A stretch of DNA of 64,000 nt from Dasyornis broadbenti (GCA_013397935.1 VZRN01004248.1:1519485-1583484); one strand, 5' to 3'. Positions 1 through 14,790 are shown, numbered from the stretch's first letter. Numbers and translations are program-made. The notes: generated from the sequence alone by a model not told the origin.

Positions 1-3000
1 TGTGTTCAGTTATTAAAAGCCTCGACTTTTTAACATATTCAGTAGGAATTAAGGATGAGCAAGCAGAATATCTTTTGCTAGTAAAAATATTCTGAGGACA
101 CGTACAGCAAGAGGCAGATTTTGTTATAAAAACCAGTTGGTGCAGGCAGTAGTGAAAATGTGTACAAGTGCCCAAGCACACCCGAAGAAGCTGGCAGAGC
201 TAAGAGGGAAATCAGACAGCAGCTACCAGAAAATTACATTAAGTACTGCTCCTTTTGATTCTCAGCTGGCGCCCTGGAGACACGGAACAGTCAGAATACA
301 AGCCTAGGAACCAAAACCCTCCATGGTAAAGGAACAGTGGCTCAACAGAAATGGTGATTTTACGGCACCTCATCCAACCACCAGATATATTTCCTCTCCT
401 TTATTAATTTGCATCTCTTGCCTCTTTCCTTCACAGAAGCTTGTGACACTTCTCTTGGAACATTCCTCCCAAATACAACGTCCTTAAGCAACAACTTTTC
501 CTTGTCGTTCACCACTAAATCCTCCCCGACCAGCAATGCCATCGGGGCAGTTATGGGATCCCACAGTAAACCCACCCGGTTTCACCATCTTTTATTCCAA
601 CTAGGCTATTTTTAAACCCAGATCAGTTTTCTGATAAGACCGTGCACGCTCAAACAGCTGTGCTGCGTGACAAGAGCAGGCAAAGAGGACACAGGACCCC
701 AGGATTTCAAAACCAAGCAACTGGAGGCAGGGGCCATGCCCAAGACACTCCTAAAAATCCTGTAATTGGTTTTTCCTTTTGTATTTAGTTTTAGTGATTG
801 CTTCTGTTGATTCAGATCTGAAGAACCTGAGCGCCTTAAAGCCTGTCTATTTACTGAAAAGGAATGCACTTCACTGCACAATGTAGCCATAGGAAAGCTG
901 TATCTAAAGTCCCTTTAGAAAACAATGAACAATTATCTTGATTTAGTATCTTCAGAGCTTTAACTCTACTACTATCAATATTTAAACCAAGGGTAAAAAA
1001 CAACTTCCCACTTTATCCCACTGACTCTGCAGTAACAGAGTTTAGTTGAGAAAACTCCCGGTTTTAATAATGCTGCCCTACCAGCAAAAGCAGGAAAATC
1101 ATTTTATAAAGGAAAAGCAGAAGTCAAATGAGAAAGGAATTTTGTTTGTTTGTTTCTGGAGTTGCCTTTTTATTTAAGAAAACACAATGGAAAGCATAAA
1201 AATCTCAGCAGAATGAAGCAGACAACAGTGCCCTAAGGGAAAGAGAAAGAACACAGACGCTGTGTTCCAACAGCAGACAAGAATTATTGGATTGTAAATC
1301 GCTGAGTGGTGCAGAACCAAAGCCCCCCAAAACCACAAGCACATATTTGTGATTATACCTGGGCTGTCTTCTCAACAGCAGCCAGGCTGCAGTACACCTG
1401 CTAAGCACCTATTCCATTCAGGCTGTGGGGTTTCCTAAATTATTTTAACACCCACCAAAGAGAGTCAGCACATCTTTCAGGAGCCTGGGCATAGCAGCAT
1501 TTACAAGATCACATACAAAGGTGACAAGCAGCAGCTATTACACTTCCATTGAAAAATCAAAATAGATCTCTGAACAAATGCAGGACATTTAAACTGCTTA
1601 TCCCCTAACAAAAGGGCCTCCCAGAAAATACGTTCCTAAATACCAATCGCATGTGGATTGTTTCACTAGAGCACACACTCAAGGTCACTCAACTCCCCCA
1701 GATCCTGCTTTTTCATGTAGCTCTTTTCTGTGGATCCTCTGATCCAGGACCCTTAAAAGCTTTTTCTCTCTTCACAGCATCCTGTCCAAGCACAAGCAAA
1801 ACCTGCTACGTTTTGCACAACTCCAGCATTACCCAACGCTTGGTCCTACATTTGCCCCAATTCTAACAGCAGCGCTATTTAATGGATTTCCCCAGCAGCC
1901 TCGGAAAAGCACATGCCGTGTACCAGATGTTCACTCACCCAGAAGCTCGCAGCCTGCCACCAAGGGGAAAAAAAGGTGGGCAACAGCTCTTAATTCCTCC
2001 GTGCCCCGCTGAAGAGCTCTCCCTCCTGCGTGCTGCAATCCATAGAGCCACTGCAGTGCTCAGGGCGAGCAGACTTGCAGGAGCAGCTGGAAAACAGCCG
2101 TGCTCTCCTGCTCTGAGCAGAGGTGTCCATCCCAGAGCCACGGTGGTTCTTGCTCAGTGAACCCAGCTTCTACAACCCACTTACCAGAGGGTGGGTCACA
2201 CTGACAAGTGGCCATTGGAAGGTGGTAACTAGGGCAAGAGAGGATAATAAAGCCAGAAAAATTGCCTGCATGTGTGTAGGAAGGGAAAAGGATAAGTGGA
2301 GCAAATAATGAGTGAAAGAATGGAGTCAGTATGCAAAGAAAATTATTTACTGAACAGACTATTCGTGCTGCTGAGCTCAGTTCATTCCTCTCCAAGTTTT
2401 AACTCCTTACAGTCAGGGCTTCGCCTGGGGGAGCAGGTCAGAGCTCATCTCCACCCCTACCCTGCCCTAACCATTCTTGGATGGAACCACCAGATCGTGC
2501 AGGTGAGACACTCCAGCTCTCACAAAGCAGAACACGCACACCAAAAGCCTGGTTGATTCATCACGTTTTCCTCGTACACCTGGCAAGAAAAGGCTCCCTA
2601 AACCCAGAGCTGAAGAGGGTGGCCAGAGCTCATATCACCACCATTCCTAAGACCTTCACAGAAAGGAGAATTTTTCCACAGGTCCTGGATATGACCAGGT
2701 TATAGAAAGCTGATGCCTGCCAAACATTCTTTTCCACAACAAGGACTGCTGTATGTGAGCCAGTCTCACACCCATGACCTTGTTCTTGCCACCTAAAGAT
2801 TTTGCTGTCATAACAAACTCCACAGACACTGAACACATTTAACTGTGGCATAAACTTCAGTGTGTCACAGCAATTTCTATTTCACAGCAGGAGCTATACC
2901 ATCAGATGGGAATACTGATATCTTTTGCATTTCTACTTAGGGTTACAGCACAATACAGTTTCTGATAACTGAAAAAGACAGATATTTTAAGTCATTACTG

Positions 3001-6000
3001 CATTTGAGAACAGGCTTACAGAATCTACTTGCTCTCTGATTCCCTGACGCTTATTAAGGATATTCTCTCCCTGTTGGAGCCTACATGGTGAAGCAAGCAG
3101 CAAACCCCAGTAATATCATGCAATAGGTAATGTAACAACCCAGCATTCAATTCACAGCACTGGAAACACCTTCTACCCCACACCTTTGTAAAGAAACTTT
3201 TCTAAATGCATAACAAAGCCCCTGACTTTGTCTACAGGCTGAAGGTAGCTCCTTGTCTTCTGTCATCTGTCAGAGGACCCCGTTCAGTCAAGTCAGGAAT
3301 TAACAGTGACCATTTGCAAGTGCCATTGTGTCAAATGAAGAACGATTCTAGTAAATAAGCCAACCCAGCTCAAGCGAAGGCAGCTGTTAGAAGAACCAAG
3401 CTCAGCTATCCACTCTTCTGAATCATTTCCTGAATTGCCATAATTAGCACAGCATTGTAAGGCAGCTCATGCTCAAATCCAACTGAAGACGTCAACATTC
3501 ATCTTAATTCACCATGTTAATCTCAGAGCACTGGATTCCCAGTCCATCGCCTTTAAGGTGCACCTCTGCTGTGACACCACCAGGAAAAGGAAGAACTGAG
3601 ACCAGCGGGTCACCTCTGACCTGGACACCTTGAGTCTACTTGGCCATGTTGTCCTTTCCTCGCTTTTCATGACTCTCTCTATCAACTTTGATGTGTGCTT
3701 GTTGTTTCTGAAATTCCTTGTTTTCTCGAAAGTCTGGACCCGAAGCACTCTGCTCAGACCCTGACTGTGAGAAAGCATCATGCCCAGAAGCCACCATCAC
3801 TGCTTGCAGGAACGCTAAGAAGAATTCACCACCGGTTTCCACTACTATCAAAACAGCCTTGACTGCCTGGGATGTTTTCCTGTATGCTGGTTGATCCCTA
3901 CAGCTTTACATAACCTGTTAGCTTCTCTCACCCTTGGAGAAACAGACTTTTGATATTATAAACCTTGAGCTCATTGAGAGTTTGATGAAGCATAAAATAA
4001 GCGTAGTTTAACAGTCAAATGAACAACAAAGGGCCTTTTGTGATAGCTGGAGAGTAGAGGAACGGAGCAGCAAAAGAATTAGGACTTAGAAAAAGACAAC
4101 CCCTTATATGTGGAGGTGACATCCTGTGACTTTTGATTAATAATGTGATTTATCAGTGACAGGATATGATTTCAAATTACTACAATAACTTTAATTCTTG
4201 TCCTGACACAACCCATCTGAAGACTTTAGATCTAGACAGAAAATGATATAAAGTAGAATAGCTACAATGCTGGAGGAGTACAAGGTGATACGAAAATCTG
4301 ATCTCTGGAAAAACATTTTCTTTGAATTTTTTTGGCAGAGGGTAAACAGTGAAGTCCCCAGGTTTCTGGCACAAGGAAGGAAGACTTACAAAATGCTTCT
4401 CTTTAAAAAAGTAAATTTATTTTTCTTGTGTAATAGTACCTTACTGCTCCATGGGAGCTACAGTTCCAAGGTGACTATCCCAAGATGCAGCTCACCTTAA
4501 GATGGCAGAATTCACCACAGGTGAAAACAAGTCATCTTTTTATAGCAGAGAATGAAGGACAGTGCACAGCAGCCTCTGAAATAAAACATTTGGGTTTGGC
4601 AGTATTTCAGTTTGGGAACATACACAATTTAAACTAGAGGAGTTCTGAGAAAAAAAAATATGAAGTAAACAAGTCATCTACAACACAGTTTCAGCCAGCC
4701 TTAGAGAACAGAAGACACAAATGTACTTTTTCAATCTAGACTTTCAGAGGATCACTAAACATTTTAATTCCTTCTACCCTAACACTGCAGCATTTTAGAA
4801 GACTGTTGCTTCAGTAACTATTTAAAAATAAAACTCTCCAGAGAGCACATGGCACTAAAAACAAGCCTCTCCAGAGTGATGAGACATTTAGACAATGGTC
4901 CACAAAAGGGAACATTAGCAGAAGAATTCTCTTAAGGAGGAAGCAAACAGCTCAAGTGACACTCTGAAAGCAATTTAGCTGGTTTAGATCACAGCTGATA
5001 CTATAGCATTTCTAAATTAGCATTAACCAATTCCCCACCAAGAAAAGAACACAGCAAACTGCACAGCTAACCCAGCTCATGAGGCATGACCTGGACACAT
5101 TCTATGCTCCTGCTGGCTCCCCCTGTTAGCAACAGGCTCAGGGCTGTAAAAACGGGTAAGCAGCCCTACCATCCCTGCAAAGCCCACAGCAGAAGAAACC
5201 TGAAGTAGTTGGAGTGAGGCACTGGCCTTGGGAAACGAGACACAAAGGCTAACTCCAAACCAGCCTTCCTTTACAATCAGCACAGCAAGGGGCACAGCTC
5301 TAGAGAATTCTGAATGGGAGCCTTGCCTAATTAATGTATTAGTGATTTAGTGGAGCAAAGTGAATCACCAAAAGCATGGCACATTCTCCAAAGCTGTTTA
5401 CCCTTCCTGACACGGAAAAGCCATATTAGACTTTCTCAAATGGAGCAGAAGCAGAACTGTGTTTATACCAGATGGAGTACCATATACCACATACACAGAC
5501 TGCTACAAAGAAATCACTTTCTGCCACAAAAAATAAAAAGAAAAGCCTAGTGAAACATTGTTAGATTTGACTGTTTAAAGCACCACTCCCAGCAAACACC
5601 TGCTCCCATTCCTCATTTCTGTGTCCATCACCACAGAACAAAGGAGAGAAAGTCTATGTCCTCCCCTTCATTCCTTCAGTCACGTAACCACAGCATTGCA
5701 AGTGTTGCAAGACACTCCTCAACACAAGATCCAGGAAAACCTATTCCATGGGTATCACTGGATGAACATCAATTGGGTTTGTGCTCTTTAACTCGGTTAG
5801 AGTCCAATTTGCTTTCTGCTTGGCTTTAGATTAAATTCTTTAATTGAATCTAAAACACGTAAGCAAGTATTTAAGGGTGCAAATCAGTACAAGCTGCAGC
5901 ATCTCACAAAATGGAGCAGAGTCTATCCTGTCCTTTGCACCAGCCCCAACAAGAGAAGCCCTTTTTAACAGTTTTGTAAGTCTACTCAACATCTTTAGAA

Positions 6001-9000
6001 ACACCAAGAGGAAAGAAAATAGGGGCTCCCAACCTTTCTGTTAAACCAAGGCAGTTCCATCAGGGTCAGGAAGAGACAGAAATATTAGACAGGACTCACA
6101 TGGCCATAAGCACTTTTACTTGCACAGCAGAGATGTGATCCCACAAAAATGCTGCTGTTCTGCCTACGCTTCCAGTGAGAGCTCTCACCACAGGCTCAGA
6201 GTAAAGAGATCTTAGTAATTCTAAAGGGAGGTCACTGTAAAAGTTATGCTATCCTTTGTCTCTTTAGTTCAAAAGTTGCTTAGAAGACTGGAAGATTATA
6301 CCCTAAGACTTCCTCAGACACACACCCAAAGTTCATTCCAAAGCATCTTACAGCCATGAAAATAAAAGATATAAAGTAAAGCCTGAAAGAGATTTATTAA
6401 AAGCCTTCGATGTACTGCAGTGTCCTCTTCCCTCAACCACACAAGCCCCCAGCAAGCCTCGCCCCACTTCAAAGCACTGCATTTTCAGAGGAATTATTTC
6501 CAAACAGCAGGGCAGAAAGCAGTAATACAGAACAATTTTCCTGCTGGCCAAAGAGTGAGTTGATTCTGTAAATGGGCTATTCCCAGATTTTAATTAAGCT
6601 GTGCAACCGGAATCCTAATGCAGGCAAACACAGCAAAAGACCCATAAGGTAAGGCAAATATTTCTGGGCTGAGGCTGGAAATAGCACAGAAAATGGCAAG
6701 ATTTTAGCTTTGTTTTGTATCCTACGACAGTATTTGAGATCAACAGCTAAACCAGCACTCCAAAATGTAACATGCTACATAGGAGCAGAACAAGAAAACA
6801 CATCTCTTGCACAGCGAGACTCCACCCTCAGGGTTGAGATGACTGCTGGACCAGTGGATCCAAGGAAAGAAGAGAACACAGCAAGAAGGCAAAACCACTC
6901 ACGACAGATAAGCAGAGGCCTATTCATTCCACTGCCCCGCTGTTCTGGTTCAGTCAGCTCATGGCAGGTGAGAGCACTAGGAACTTCTCTGAAGGCAGAG
7001 GATGAGGCAGCTCCAGAGGTATTTACGGGACCTCATGATGGCTGAAAAGCATCCACCTGCCACTCCTCCAGCAAGAACAAAGCAAAGAAAGGCCCCAAGA
7101 AGGCTCTAGTGAATGCCTCAAAGCAGCATTACCAGGTGGGACGACATGTCAAATGCTCCACAGCATTCCGCTCCGGATGACAGTTGAAAAGGGCCAGGAA
7201 AATTGGCTTGTGTCTGTAGCTGTAGGACCCCACACAGGAATGATTTTCAGTAAAAATGGTCACTGTTTTGACCAGTTGAGTGTCAAGAAGAAATCCAGAC
7301 AAAGCAAGGGCAGCCTAGACTAGTTTTTACCACGTGGCTAGACACAGAAGATCGTATCTCAAAGACTCTGGAGAAAGAATGAAAAAGGTTAACATATAAC
7401 AAGGATAAAGATCTGGGAAGAAAGAGATGACAAGCTGAGAGAGACAGGAACATAGTAAAAAAGTTTTCCTCACAATTTCCATAGCTTTCTTCAGTGGCCC
7501 TTCTCAAAAATGAAAGGCAGTTTCTCATGTCGTCTATTGCAAAAACAACAGGTTCAGAACAGTTGATCTCTATCAGAGCAATCAAGTTTCTGTCTTCAGC
7601 AAAAAATTATGCTGCTTCTGCCCACCTTCCGCAGACAAGTTATGAACTCCCTAAGGAAGTGTGGGATGAAATACATTCCTCTTTCCTGAAGCTGAAATAA
7701 TTCTATTGTTAATTTAGTGCTGTCTAGGAAGAGCTAGAACTTGCATTTCCTTTCCTAGTCTTACTGAAAACTTTTGAATGGAGTAAATTTCAATACCTTA
7801 AAAGAAATAGAAAGAAAAACATCCTTCAGTTTCCTCTTGTTTCCTTCAGTTTCCTCCAAGGCAAATAATTGCTGCTTGATTAAACTTTCAAAGGAGAGGG
7901 GGGAAAAAAGGGGGGTGGTATCAGAAGAGAGGCCGCTCACACAGGTGAGCAACGTCCCCTTCGTTAAATTGTTTCCCACATCTGCGCACTCCATTTCTAT
8001 CACAAGCCACTCCATACGTAAGAGTATCACAGTGCCTCTTCAAACCAAGATACAACACAGGCAGAATGAGAAGAGCCATGTCTGTTTACTGTTAACACAA
8101 AGAAACCAAAAGCTGTTAGAGCTTTATCAACTTATTATTCCATATTCCAGCTGCCTCAACATTAGAAGGAATCCACAGGGACAGATAACAAATAATTGAA
8201 ATTGAATTCATTGTGTGCCCCAAACGCTCAGCTGAAATCCAAATATTTTCACATCATTCACAGACACCATCTATGTGCAGATCTCATTCTGCAGCATATG
8301 TGTTCCTGGGTTCTCCCAGATGCACTTTTTCCCTTTCTCCCTCTCCCTTGTGGAATTACAACACGAAATATCATTCAGCTGGGGAGGGAGGAGGAGAAAA
8401 GGAAGGAAAGGGTAGTGAGTCGATGTTCCTACGCTAGTTTACCTCTTGCTCTATCTCCACGGTTTTGGGCTCCCCTCCTAGCAAACAAACAGTGCCTGCC
8501 TCTTGTATCTTATCACATCGTTTCCAAACAGCAGCACCAACACTGACTGGGTATCAGTGCTACTTAATTCCCACCTCTCTAATTAGGAGCAGCATCCCTG
8601 AGGCTGACATCTGGGTTACATCCTGCTATGGTCTGCAAGGGTCAGGTCAGTTCTAGACTCTGGTGCTGCTGGGAGACCTAAGAAAAGCCCTAAGAGCAAG
8701 CACAGCTCCCCAGGGAGCTCATGTGAAATCCCCCTTCCTGGACTGATCAGCAGGAACTGCCCCCCCTCCCCTTTTTGGATAAAAGATGAGATTATCCTTA
8801 GGATCTGCTGCAGTAAAAGCACTCACCCAAGAAACCTCCAGGGAGACATCCACCCCAGAGTATCTCAGCAACACAGCACCCGGGGGAAGCTGCACTTCAC
8901 ACCCGTGTATCAGCAGCACACAGTGGGAAGAGCCCCCAAGGCAAGGGCGCTTTGCTCCTGTGTGAGGACCCTGCACACAGCAGGTGACAGCCCCGAGCCA

Positions 9001-10980
9001 CAGCTACAGTGAGCTGGTGGGGTTTCTTCTCGCTCCAGGTTGTTAAGACAGAGATCAATTGGCAGAGCAAAGATTCCTAAAGCATCGGGCTGTAACAGCA
9101 CATCCAGGCTGTGCTGTGGCTCTCGTGGGCAGTTTCCTGTGACACAGTCAGAGAGGGGAAGTTTCCTGCCTCTGCCAAGGACAGACAGCAGCAGCATGGA
9201 CAGTCGTCCCTTCACCTGGAGCTACCCTGAGTACTCTAAGATTACACCCACGAGACAGCCCCTGTGTTTGCAAAGCAGAAAAAAAATCCCTAATCCATTC
9301 ATGGGTTACTTAAGTGATTGAGAAGTCATTCTGAAATCCTGCAAGAACAGAAGAACACATCTGAGTAAGGACCAGTTCTGCCTCAGCTTTGACGACCAAG
9401 AAGGGTCATCAGCTCTGCATTACCGTGTGCACAACACTAATTCAAGTTCACTCATGGCAAAGTAACAGTGCCAGAGCCTTTATCAAGAGCCCTGCACCTG
9501 CAAAATAACTCAGATTTCTCATGTGAGGCATATTTGCAGGATATTTGAAACCCAGAGAGGCAAGAAAGCTTAGAATAAAATGTCATCCTGACCTCAACCA
9601 GCTGTGTTTAGGTTTAGACCAGGAATATACAGTTACATACTATTTACAGATCCTTTCTGAATACACATGATAGTCAGAAACAGGATTCGTATTCAAATTT
9701 ATTGAATATTGTAACTGAGACACATATTCAGCAGCAGCATAACTATTAGTTATTTCTTCTACACAAATATTTAAAATTAACTGGGGGAAAAAACCTTATG
9801 GTTGTCCTGTAACATTTAAGAGGAGTTTCCCTGTCCATTAATGCAATAATTACAGGATTACCAACATCACCTATTAGCTGTAAGGTGTGCCTTCCAAGTG
9901 TAATTTAAGACATGAATGACTACAAGTCCAGCACACCAAGTTAAGCCATCTACTTAGACACAAGTATTTTAGCAAGCTGCGAGCTAAATACAAACATACC
10001 TGTTTTCTTAACTGTACTGTGACTTTTGCAGCTGCAGCTGAATGAATGCGCAGTGGACTTGTGGCTGGTCGAAGGGACATATTGAAAATGACTGCCAGTC
10101 TAACTCTAGTTGTGTACAAGTACACTTTCACAGACTCTCAGACCAGCAGAAATATTCCCATGATCGAAGAAGTTAATTCCCATGCAGCGAGTTATTTTTA
10201 CTGAACACATCCCTGCAGTGCAAGCAACCCAAACACAAGCGCTGAAAATGTGACAGTGAGAAATAAATAGAATAAGTACCTTATAAGAAACACAGAAAGA
10301 GGTATTAGCATAATTATTGGTAAGAGTAGTCCATTTCAAGCAATTGCATAGTTATGTAAAGAAAATCTCGTTTATTTCATTCTGCAAAGCTCAATTACTT
10401 TGTACATTTCCAAGTCTGTAGCCAAAAGGAGCCTAATGGATAGTCAGCTTCTGCACATACAGCTTGTCCATTGGGAAGCCATTTACTTGGTCAGTTTGCC
10501 CTAAGTCCACTACACTAACACGAAGTTCATTTAAAGTGCAGAATAACCAAGAACACCAATTTTGAGTCTGTCACTCAGAGATTTTCCATAGATTCTTCAT
10601 TTTGTTCAACTTTCAAAGCATCAACAAAGGAAACAGCATTTTTTTGTCGTGCAAGACTCAACAGTAACTTTTGTCGAGATGGACGAATCCTTCCCTTTAC
10701 TCCAGAGCACTAACCTTAAATGGATGACTGCATGACATAAGAGAAGACTTCCTCAGAATATGGAATTAAGTCATAGCAGTGAATAGATAAGCAGGTTTTT
10801 GTTATTATACAAGAACAAAACCTATGTTTAGAAGCAGCTACCCTTGTTAAGTACTAAACACCGTTAAACACATCTTAGGACAACAGCCTGCAGAGATTAA
10901 GAATACCGTAACACGATAAATAAAAGAACAGAGGCACAAGTACCCTAATCCCTCGTACTGAATTTATCTAGAAAGGCAAT
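1..10980. other. Gene-free stretch, possibly MICAL3 5' intron
   Basis: I find no open reading frame here that looks like protein and no exon of a family I recognise on either strand. The DNA is AT-leaning and unremarkable. A small imperfect hairpin lies at 5826-5853 (12-bp arms, one mismatch, 4-nt loop). In human the gene upstream of PEX26 is MICAL3, transcribed away from it. If bird order is the same, this is 5' intronic or flanking DNA of MICAL3 on the minus strand. That assignment rests on synteny only. The conserved first coding exon of MICAL3 was not found. Confidence 0.4.
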
Positions 10981-12150
10981 AAAAAGGCTAAAGGCGAGAC
11001 AAGCAGCAGCGTGTATGACCGGCGGGCGGTTTATGCCATGCCTCACGTAGGGGTGCCGTAAGCTCCGTGTGACGGAAGCACCGGCAGCACTTTATGACCC
11101 TGTGGCAGCCGCGGCCGCGGTTCCCGGGCGGTGCGAGGCACCCGCACCCGGCGATAAGGCCGAGCTGCAGCAGCAGCGCCCGCCCGGCAGCGCGGGCAGA
11201 CCCGCCCCGCACGGCCACCGCCGCTCCTGCGGCCAGCCCGGCACCGGGGATGAGCCGCTCGGTATCCCCGGCTGAACCACCCCGCTCCCGGCCGGCGCCG
11301 AGCCGTGTAATCGGGCCAGGGAGCCGGCACGCAGCGGCGGCGGGGGTCGCGTTCGGCGGCGGTNNNNNNNNNNNNNNNNNNNNNNNNNNNNNNNNNNNNN
11401 NNNNNNNNNNNNNNNNNNNNNNNNNNNNNNNNNNNNNNNNNNNNNNNNNNNNNNNNNNNNNNNNNNNNNNNNNNNNNNNNNNNNNNNNNNNNNNNNNNNN
11501 NNNNNNNNNNNNNNNNNNNNNNNNNNNNNNNNNNNNNNNNNNNNNNNNNNNNNNNNNNNNNNNNNNNNNNNNNNNNNNNNNNNNNNNNNNNNNNNNNNNN
11601 NNNNNNNNNNNNNNNNNNNNNNNNNNNNNNNNNNNNNNNNNNNNNNNNNNNNNNNNNNNNNNNNNNNNNNNNNNNNNNNNNNNNNNCCTCCGAGCGGCGC
11701 ACGCCGAGCAGGGGACGGGCGGCGGGAAGCGGCGGCTCCGCAGCCGCTGGGCAGCCCCGTGAAGAGCGGGGACACGGGGAGGGGAGCGAAGGCAACGGGA
11801 AAGCGTCAGGTGCCGCGGAGACGGGCACCGTCCCCCGCGTGGTTCTCCCCCTACGGCCCCTCCGCGCTCCCGCTGCTCCCCCGCCCCCTGTGGCAGTGGT
11901 ACGCTCCCACCGCTCGAATTGCGCCAGGCCGGGCGGGGATTGGCGGAGATCAAAAAAAGGGGCGGGGCGAGGCAGCGACCGTTTAAAGCGCCCCGGGCCA
12001 GGGGGGTGCGCGCGTCGGGAGTGCGATCTGTGCTTCGGGAGCGCGCGGGGTCGCTGGGGCACGGGAGATGCTGATGGAGCCGAGCGGTGGCACCGGAGGA
12101 ACCGGCGGGAGGGAAGAGGCAAATAAATCGGATCGAAAAGCGGCCGCAGA
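10980..12150. promoter_or_regulatory. CpG island promoter, probably MICAL3 5' end
   Basis: GC-rich DNA dense in CpG, interrupted by a 323-base gap (11364-11686) typical of hard-to-assemble island DNA. GC boxes are visible at 11931-11938 and 11959-11968, and an inverted CCAAT box (ATTGG) at 11939-11943, so the CCAAT reads on the minus strand. A minus-strand splice donor (CTAC then GTGAGG) would end an exon at 11047. Together these suggest a minus-strand first exon, most likely the noncoding first exon of MICAL3. Bidirectional activity is possible. Long frames through the island are GC-driven open frames interrupted by N and are not called as genes. Confidence 0.6.
11364..11686. other. Assembly gap (323 N)
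   Basis: Run of N inside the CpG island. Sequence on both sides is very GC-rich. The real length of missing DNA is unknown, and any first exon may lie partly within it. Confidence 0.98.
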
Positions 12151-14439
12151 GACGCCTGTAAAGCCGTCATGAGAAAAGTCCGAAGATATTTTTGGGTCGA
12201 GGGTGGCTGCGGAGAAGCTCGCAGCGGTGGTCATAGCAACTCGTCCCGTTTGGATCCTGATGCGCTCGGGAAGATGAGCAGGGTTGCAGCAGGTGGATGC
12301 TGCTGCCATCATCCTTGTCTCCTGCCAATCAACTCAGCTTGGGAGACCCAAATGTTGACTAATCCCTCAGGTTACACTGAGGTGACGGTGTTGGTAGTGG
12401 CTGGACAGCCACTGGACAGCTGGCAAGCTCTGATCTTCAAGAAAGCACTGAAAGAACCCAGAAATGACCTACCAAAGCCAGTCTTCCAACCCTACCCTTA
12501 AGAGAAGTTTTGATCCCCGTTGTCTGTTAGAGATTTTGGCATGAAAAGCAGTCAGGTATTGTAATAACAGATGATAAAACACCAAGGAGATATCATTCAT
12601 AAGAGATGCATAAAATGAGTTAATGATATGAGCAAATTCTTACTACAGTGGGGTATGACAAATACCAGCCAGAAGTGCACAATTCCCAATTCATTATCTA
12701 TATCCACGTCTGAGAACAGATGGAGGAAAGCCTTTAGCTGATCTAAACTTGGCTCAACCCACCCTGTTTACTGATGGAGGTTCCATGAGCATAGAAATCA
12801 GAGCTACTGGTTGCAATCACTGGAGAGCCTCAGCCTGCTTTTTCAGCTTATGTGTTGGAAAATCGGGCAAGGACACCTGTCCCTACAGAGCAGATGCACA
12901 AAGCCATGCCCATCCAAGTATCAAAGGGTGGCAAGAGCTCTGGATAGGGCATATTCCCCCTTGGAAGTCACTGACATAGCAGCTCTGTGCAGGGGAGGCA
13001 GCAGCTTCCATTACCTGCTCAAAGCCAATATATGTGTCCTCCTCTGCAAAGGTGCAGGTTGGGGATGTGTTAATTATTGAAAAATGAGAGCAGACGGAGG
13101 AGTGGGTTTACTTACAGTGATACAGGAGATGTTTCTGAACGATCTCACGGGGGAGAGCACTGCAAACGCTGTGCCCCAAACTCGCAGTGCTTGCAGTGAT
13201 TACTGGCTGAGCACTCTGAACAGGCAGGAGCAGAGCTGGCAAGTTTAACAGTAATCTTTGTGAAGTGCTAATAAAGACCCAAACAATTCCCATTAGGGAA
13301 CTGAAGAGCCATCTGCACTCTAGCATGAGGCTGCCTATGGCATCCACAGCAAGACTTGTATGTCTTGGCTCGATATTTTGGAATTCAGCACCAGAGAGGC
13401 TTAGTCATATGACAGGGTTATTTGCATCATTATGCTGCCGGATCCCCAGAGTTTTCACAACGCACTGTAAGAGGAAGGGTTTAAACAAGAAGAACTGAAG
13501 AAAAACAAAGGCCTGTACTGCCTCTGCATGTCCCTTGTCACTGCGTGCACGTGGTGCACAGAGTGGGAGGAGGGTGGCAGGCAGTACTGTACAGAACTTT
13601 AGGCTAATAAAGCACACTCACAAAAACTGCAACAGCAGGACAAAACGGGCTATTTTGCAATACAAAAGCAAGCTAAGACAGCTGAAATACCGCATCACAG
13701 CTTAGTAGAAGCCTGATGGTCCAGGCTGGTGATGGGCAAGGCAAGTCCAGCACCGTATGTCCCCTGAGGATTTTACAGCAGCGCTGGTTTGCGCTGGGCT
13801 AGGGAACAGTCACCTCGCCCCAGCCAGGCAATGATTGATTCCCTGTGAATTCGTGCCTGCAGGCTCTGTAAAACTGGGTGTTGGCACTCCAGAAGTGACC
13901 GCTAGGAAGCAGAGCAGCTGTTGAGGAAGCAGTTCCAAACCAACCCAGGGGAAAATATTGTGGTTCAAGTTGAGCTTTTTAAAGAAGGTGAGCTGCTACT
14001 GCTCAAAATAAAGTCATCGTATGGCACAGTGTCCCGTTTTCAAAAGTCTAAATAGAAATATAAGTCCTGACTTTCCTATGTATTCTGTTTCTAAGAGAAA
14101 TTATTGAAGGTTCATAAGGGCCAGGTGTTGCTGCCAGTCAGAGGAGTGTAACAAGGAAGGCAAGTTACAGAAGAAAATTCAAGAAAGTTCTGGGTATCTC
14201 TATGATATCAAAGCTATTTTCACAGTAAAAATAGCCAAGGAATCTAAAATTCTATTTTGACAACCTTCCAAGGCTCAGGACTTGCCAGGTGCATGCTCCC
14301 GTGGGAATTTGTAATCTCTTTAAACCAAGAGCAGCAAATTCCACTGGAAGCATCCTGTCCCAGGGCAGAGTCCCCACATCTGGAAACAGGAAATAAAACC
14401 ACAGCAAGTGGATTTTCAAACAAGGAGCTGATCACCAAA
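12150..14439. other. No gene seen
   Basis: Island flank fading into ordinary noncoding DNA. A plus-strand open frame at about 12169-12501 has no recognisable domain and starts at the island edge. A divergent noncoding transcript is possible but nothing here proves one. Confidence 0.5.
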
Positions 14440-14790
14440 TGACAGCACTGGAGGGGATACTGAGAGGTCATCAAACTCCATCCCTGTGCAAGCATCCCTG
14501 TCCCACCTGTTCTACCTCTTCAGGACCTCCCCAGTGCAGGCACCACAGTCTATCCAGGAAAGAGGTTCTTTTCTTGTGATTCACTCTTTTTACCTTTAGA
14601 AAGTTTCCCCTAATGGTGAACCTGGATCTCTTTTACCATAATTTGCATCTACTTCTCATCCTACCCAACAGAGACAAAGGAAACGCTTGTTCCTCTCAAT
14701 CCTGCAACAGCCTTTTAGAATGACAATTTCTCATGTCATTTACTACATTCCCCAGACCTAAAACTTCATTTCTTCGAGCCTGTCCTCCTA
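14440..14790 (-). repeat. Old diverged CR1 LINE fragment
   Basis: The order of phrases matches the antisense of the CR1 3' region: a block like 'ggtcatcaaactccatccc', a run resembling 'aggacctccccagtgcaggc', then a stretch resembling the CR1 segment where 'agtttcccctaatggtgaac' occurs. It is far more diverged than the CR1 copies at 35.3 kb and 48.8 kb. The antisense reading puts the element on the minus strand. The ends are approximate. Confidence 0.5.

Noticed and set aside
11043..12170. Long minus-strand open frames (up to 375 codons) through the CpG island
   Set aside because: They run through 323 N bases and GC-rich DNA poor in stop codons. No domain is recognisable and several frames are open at once.
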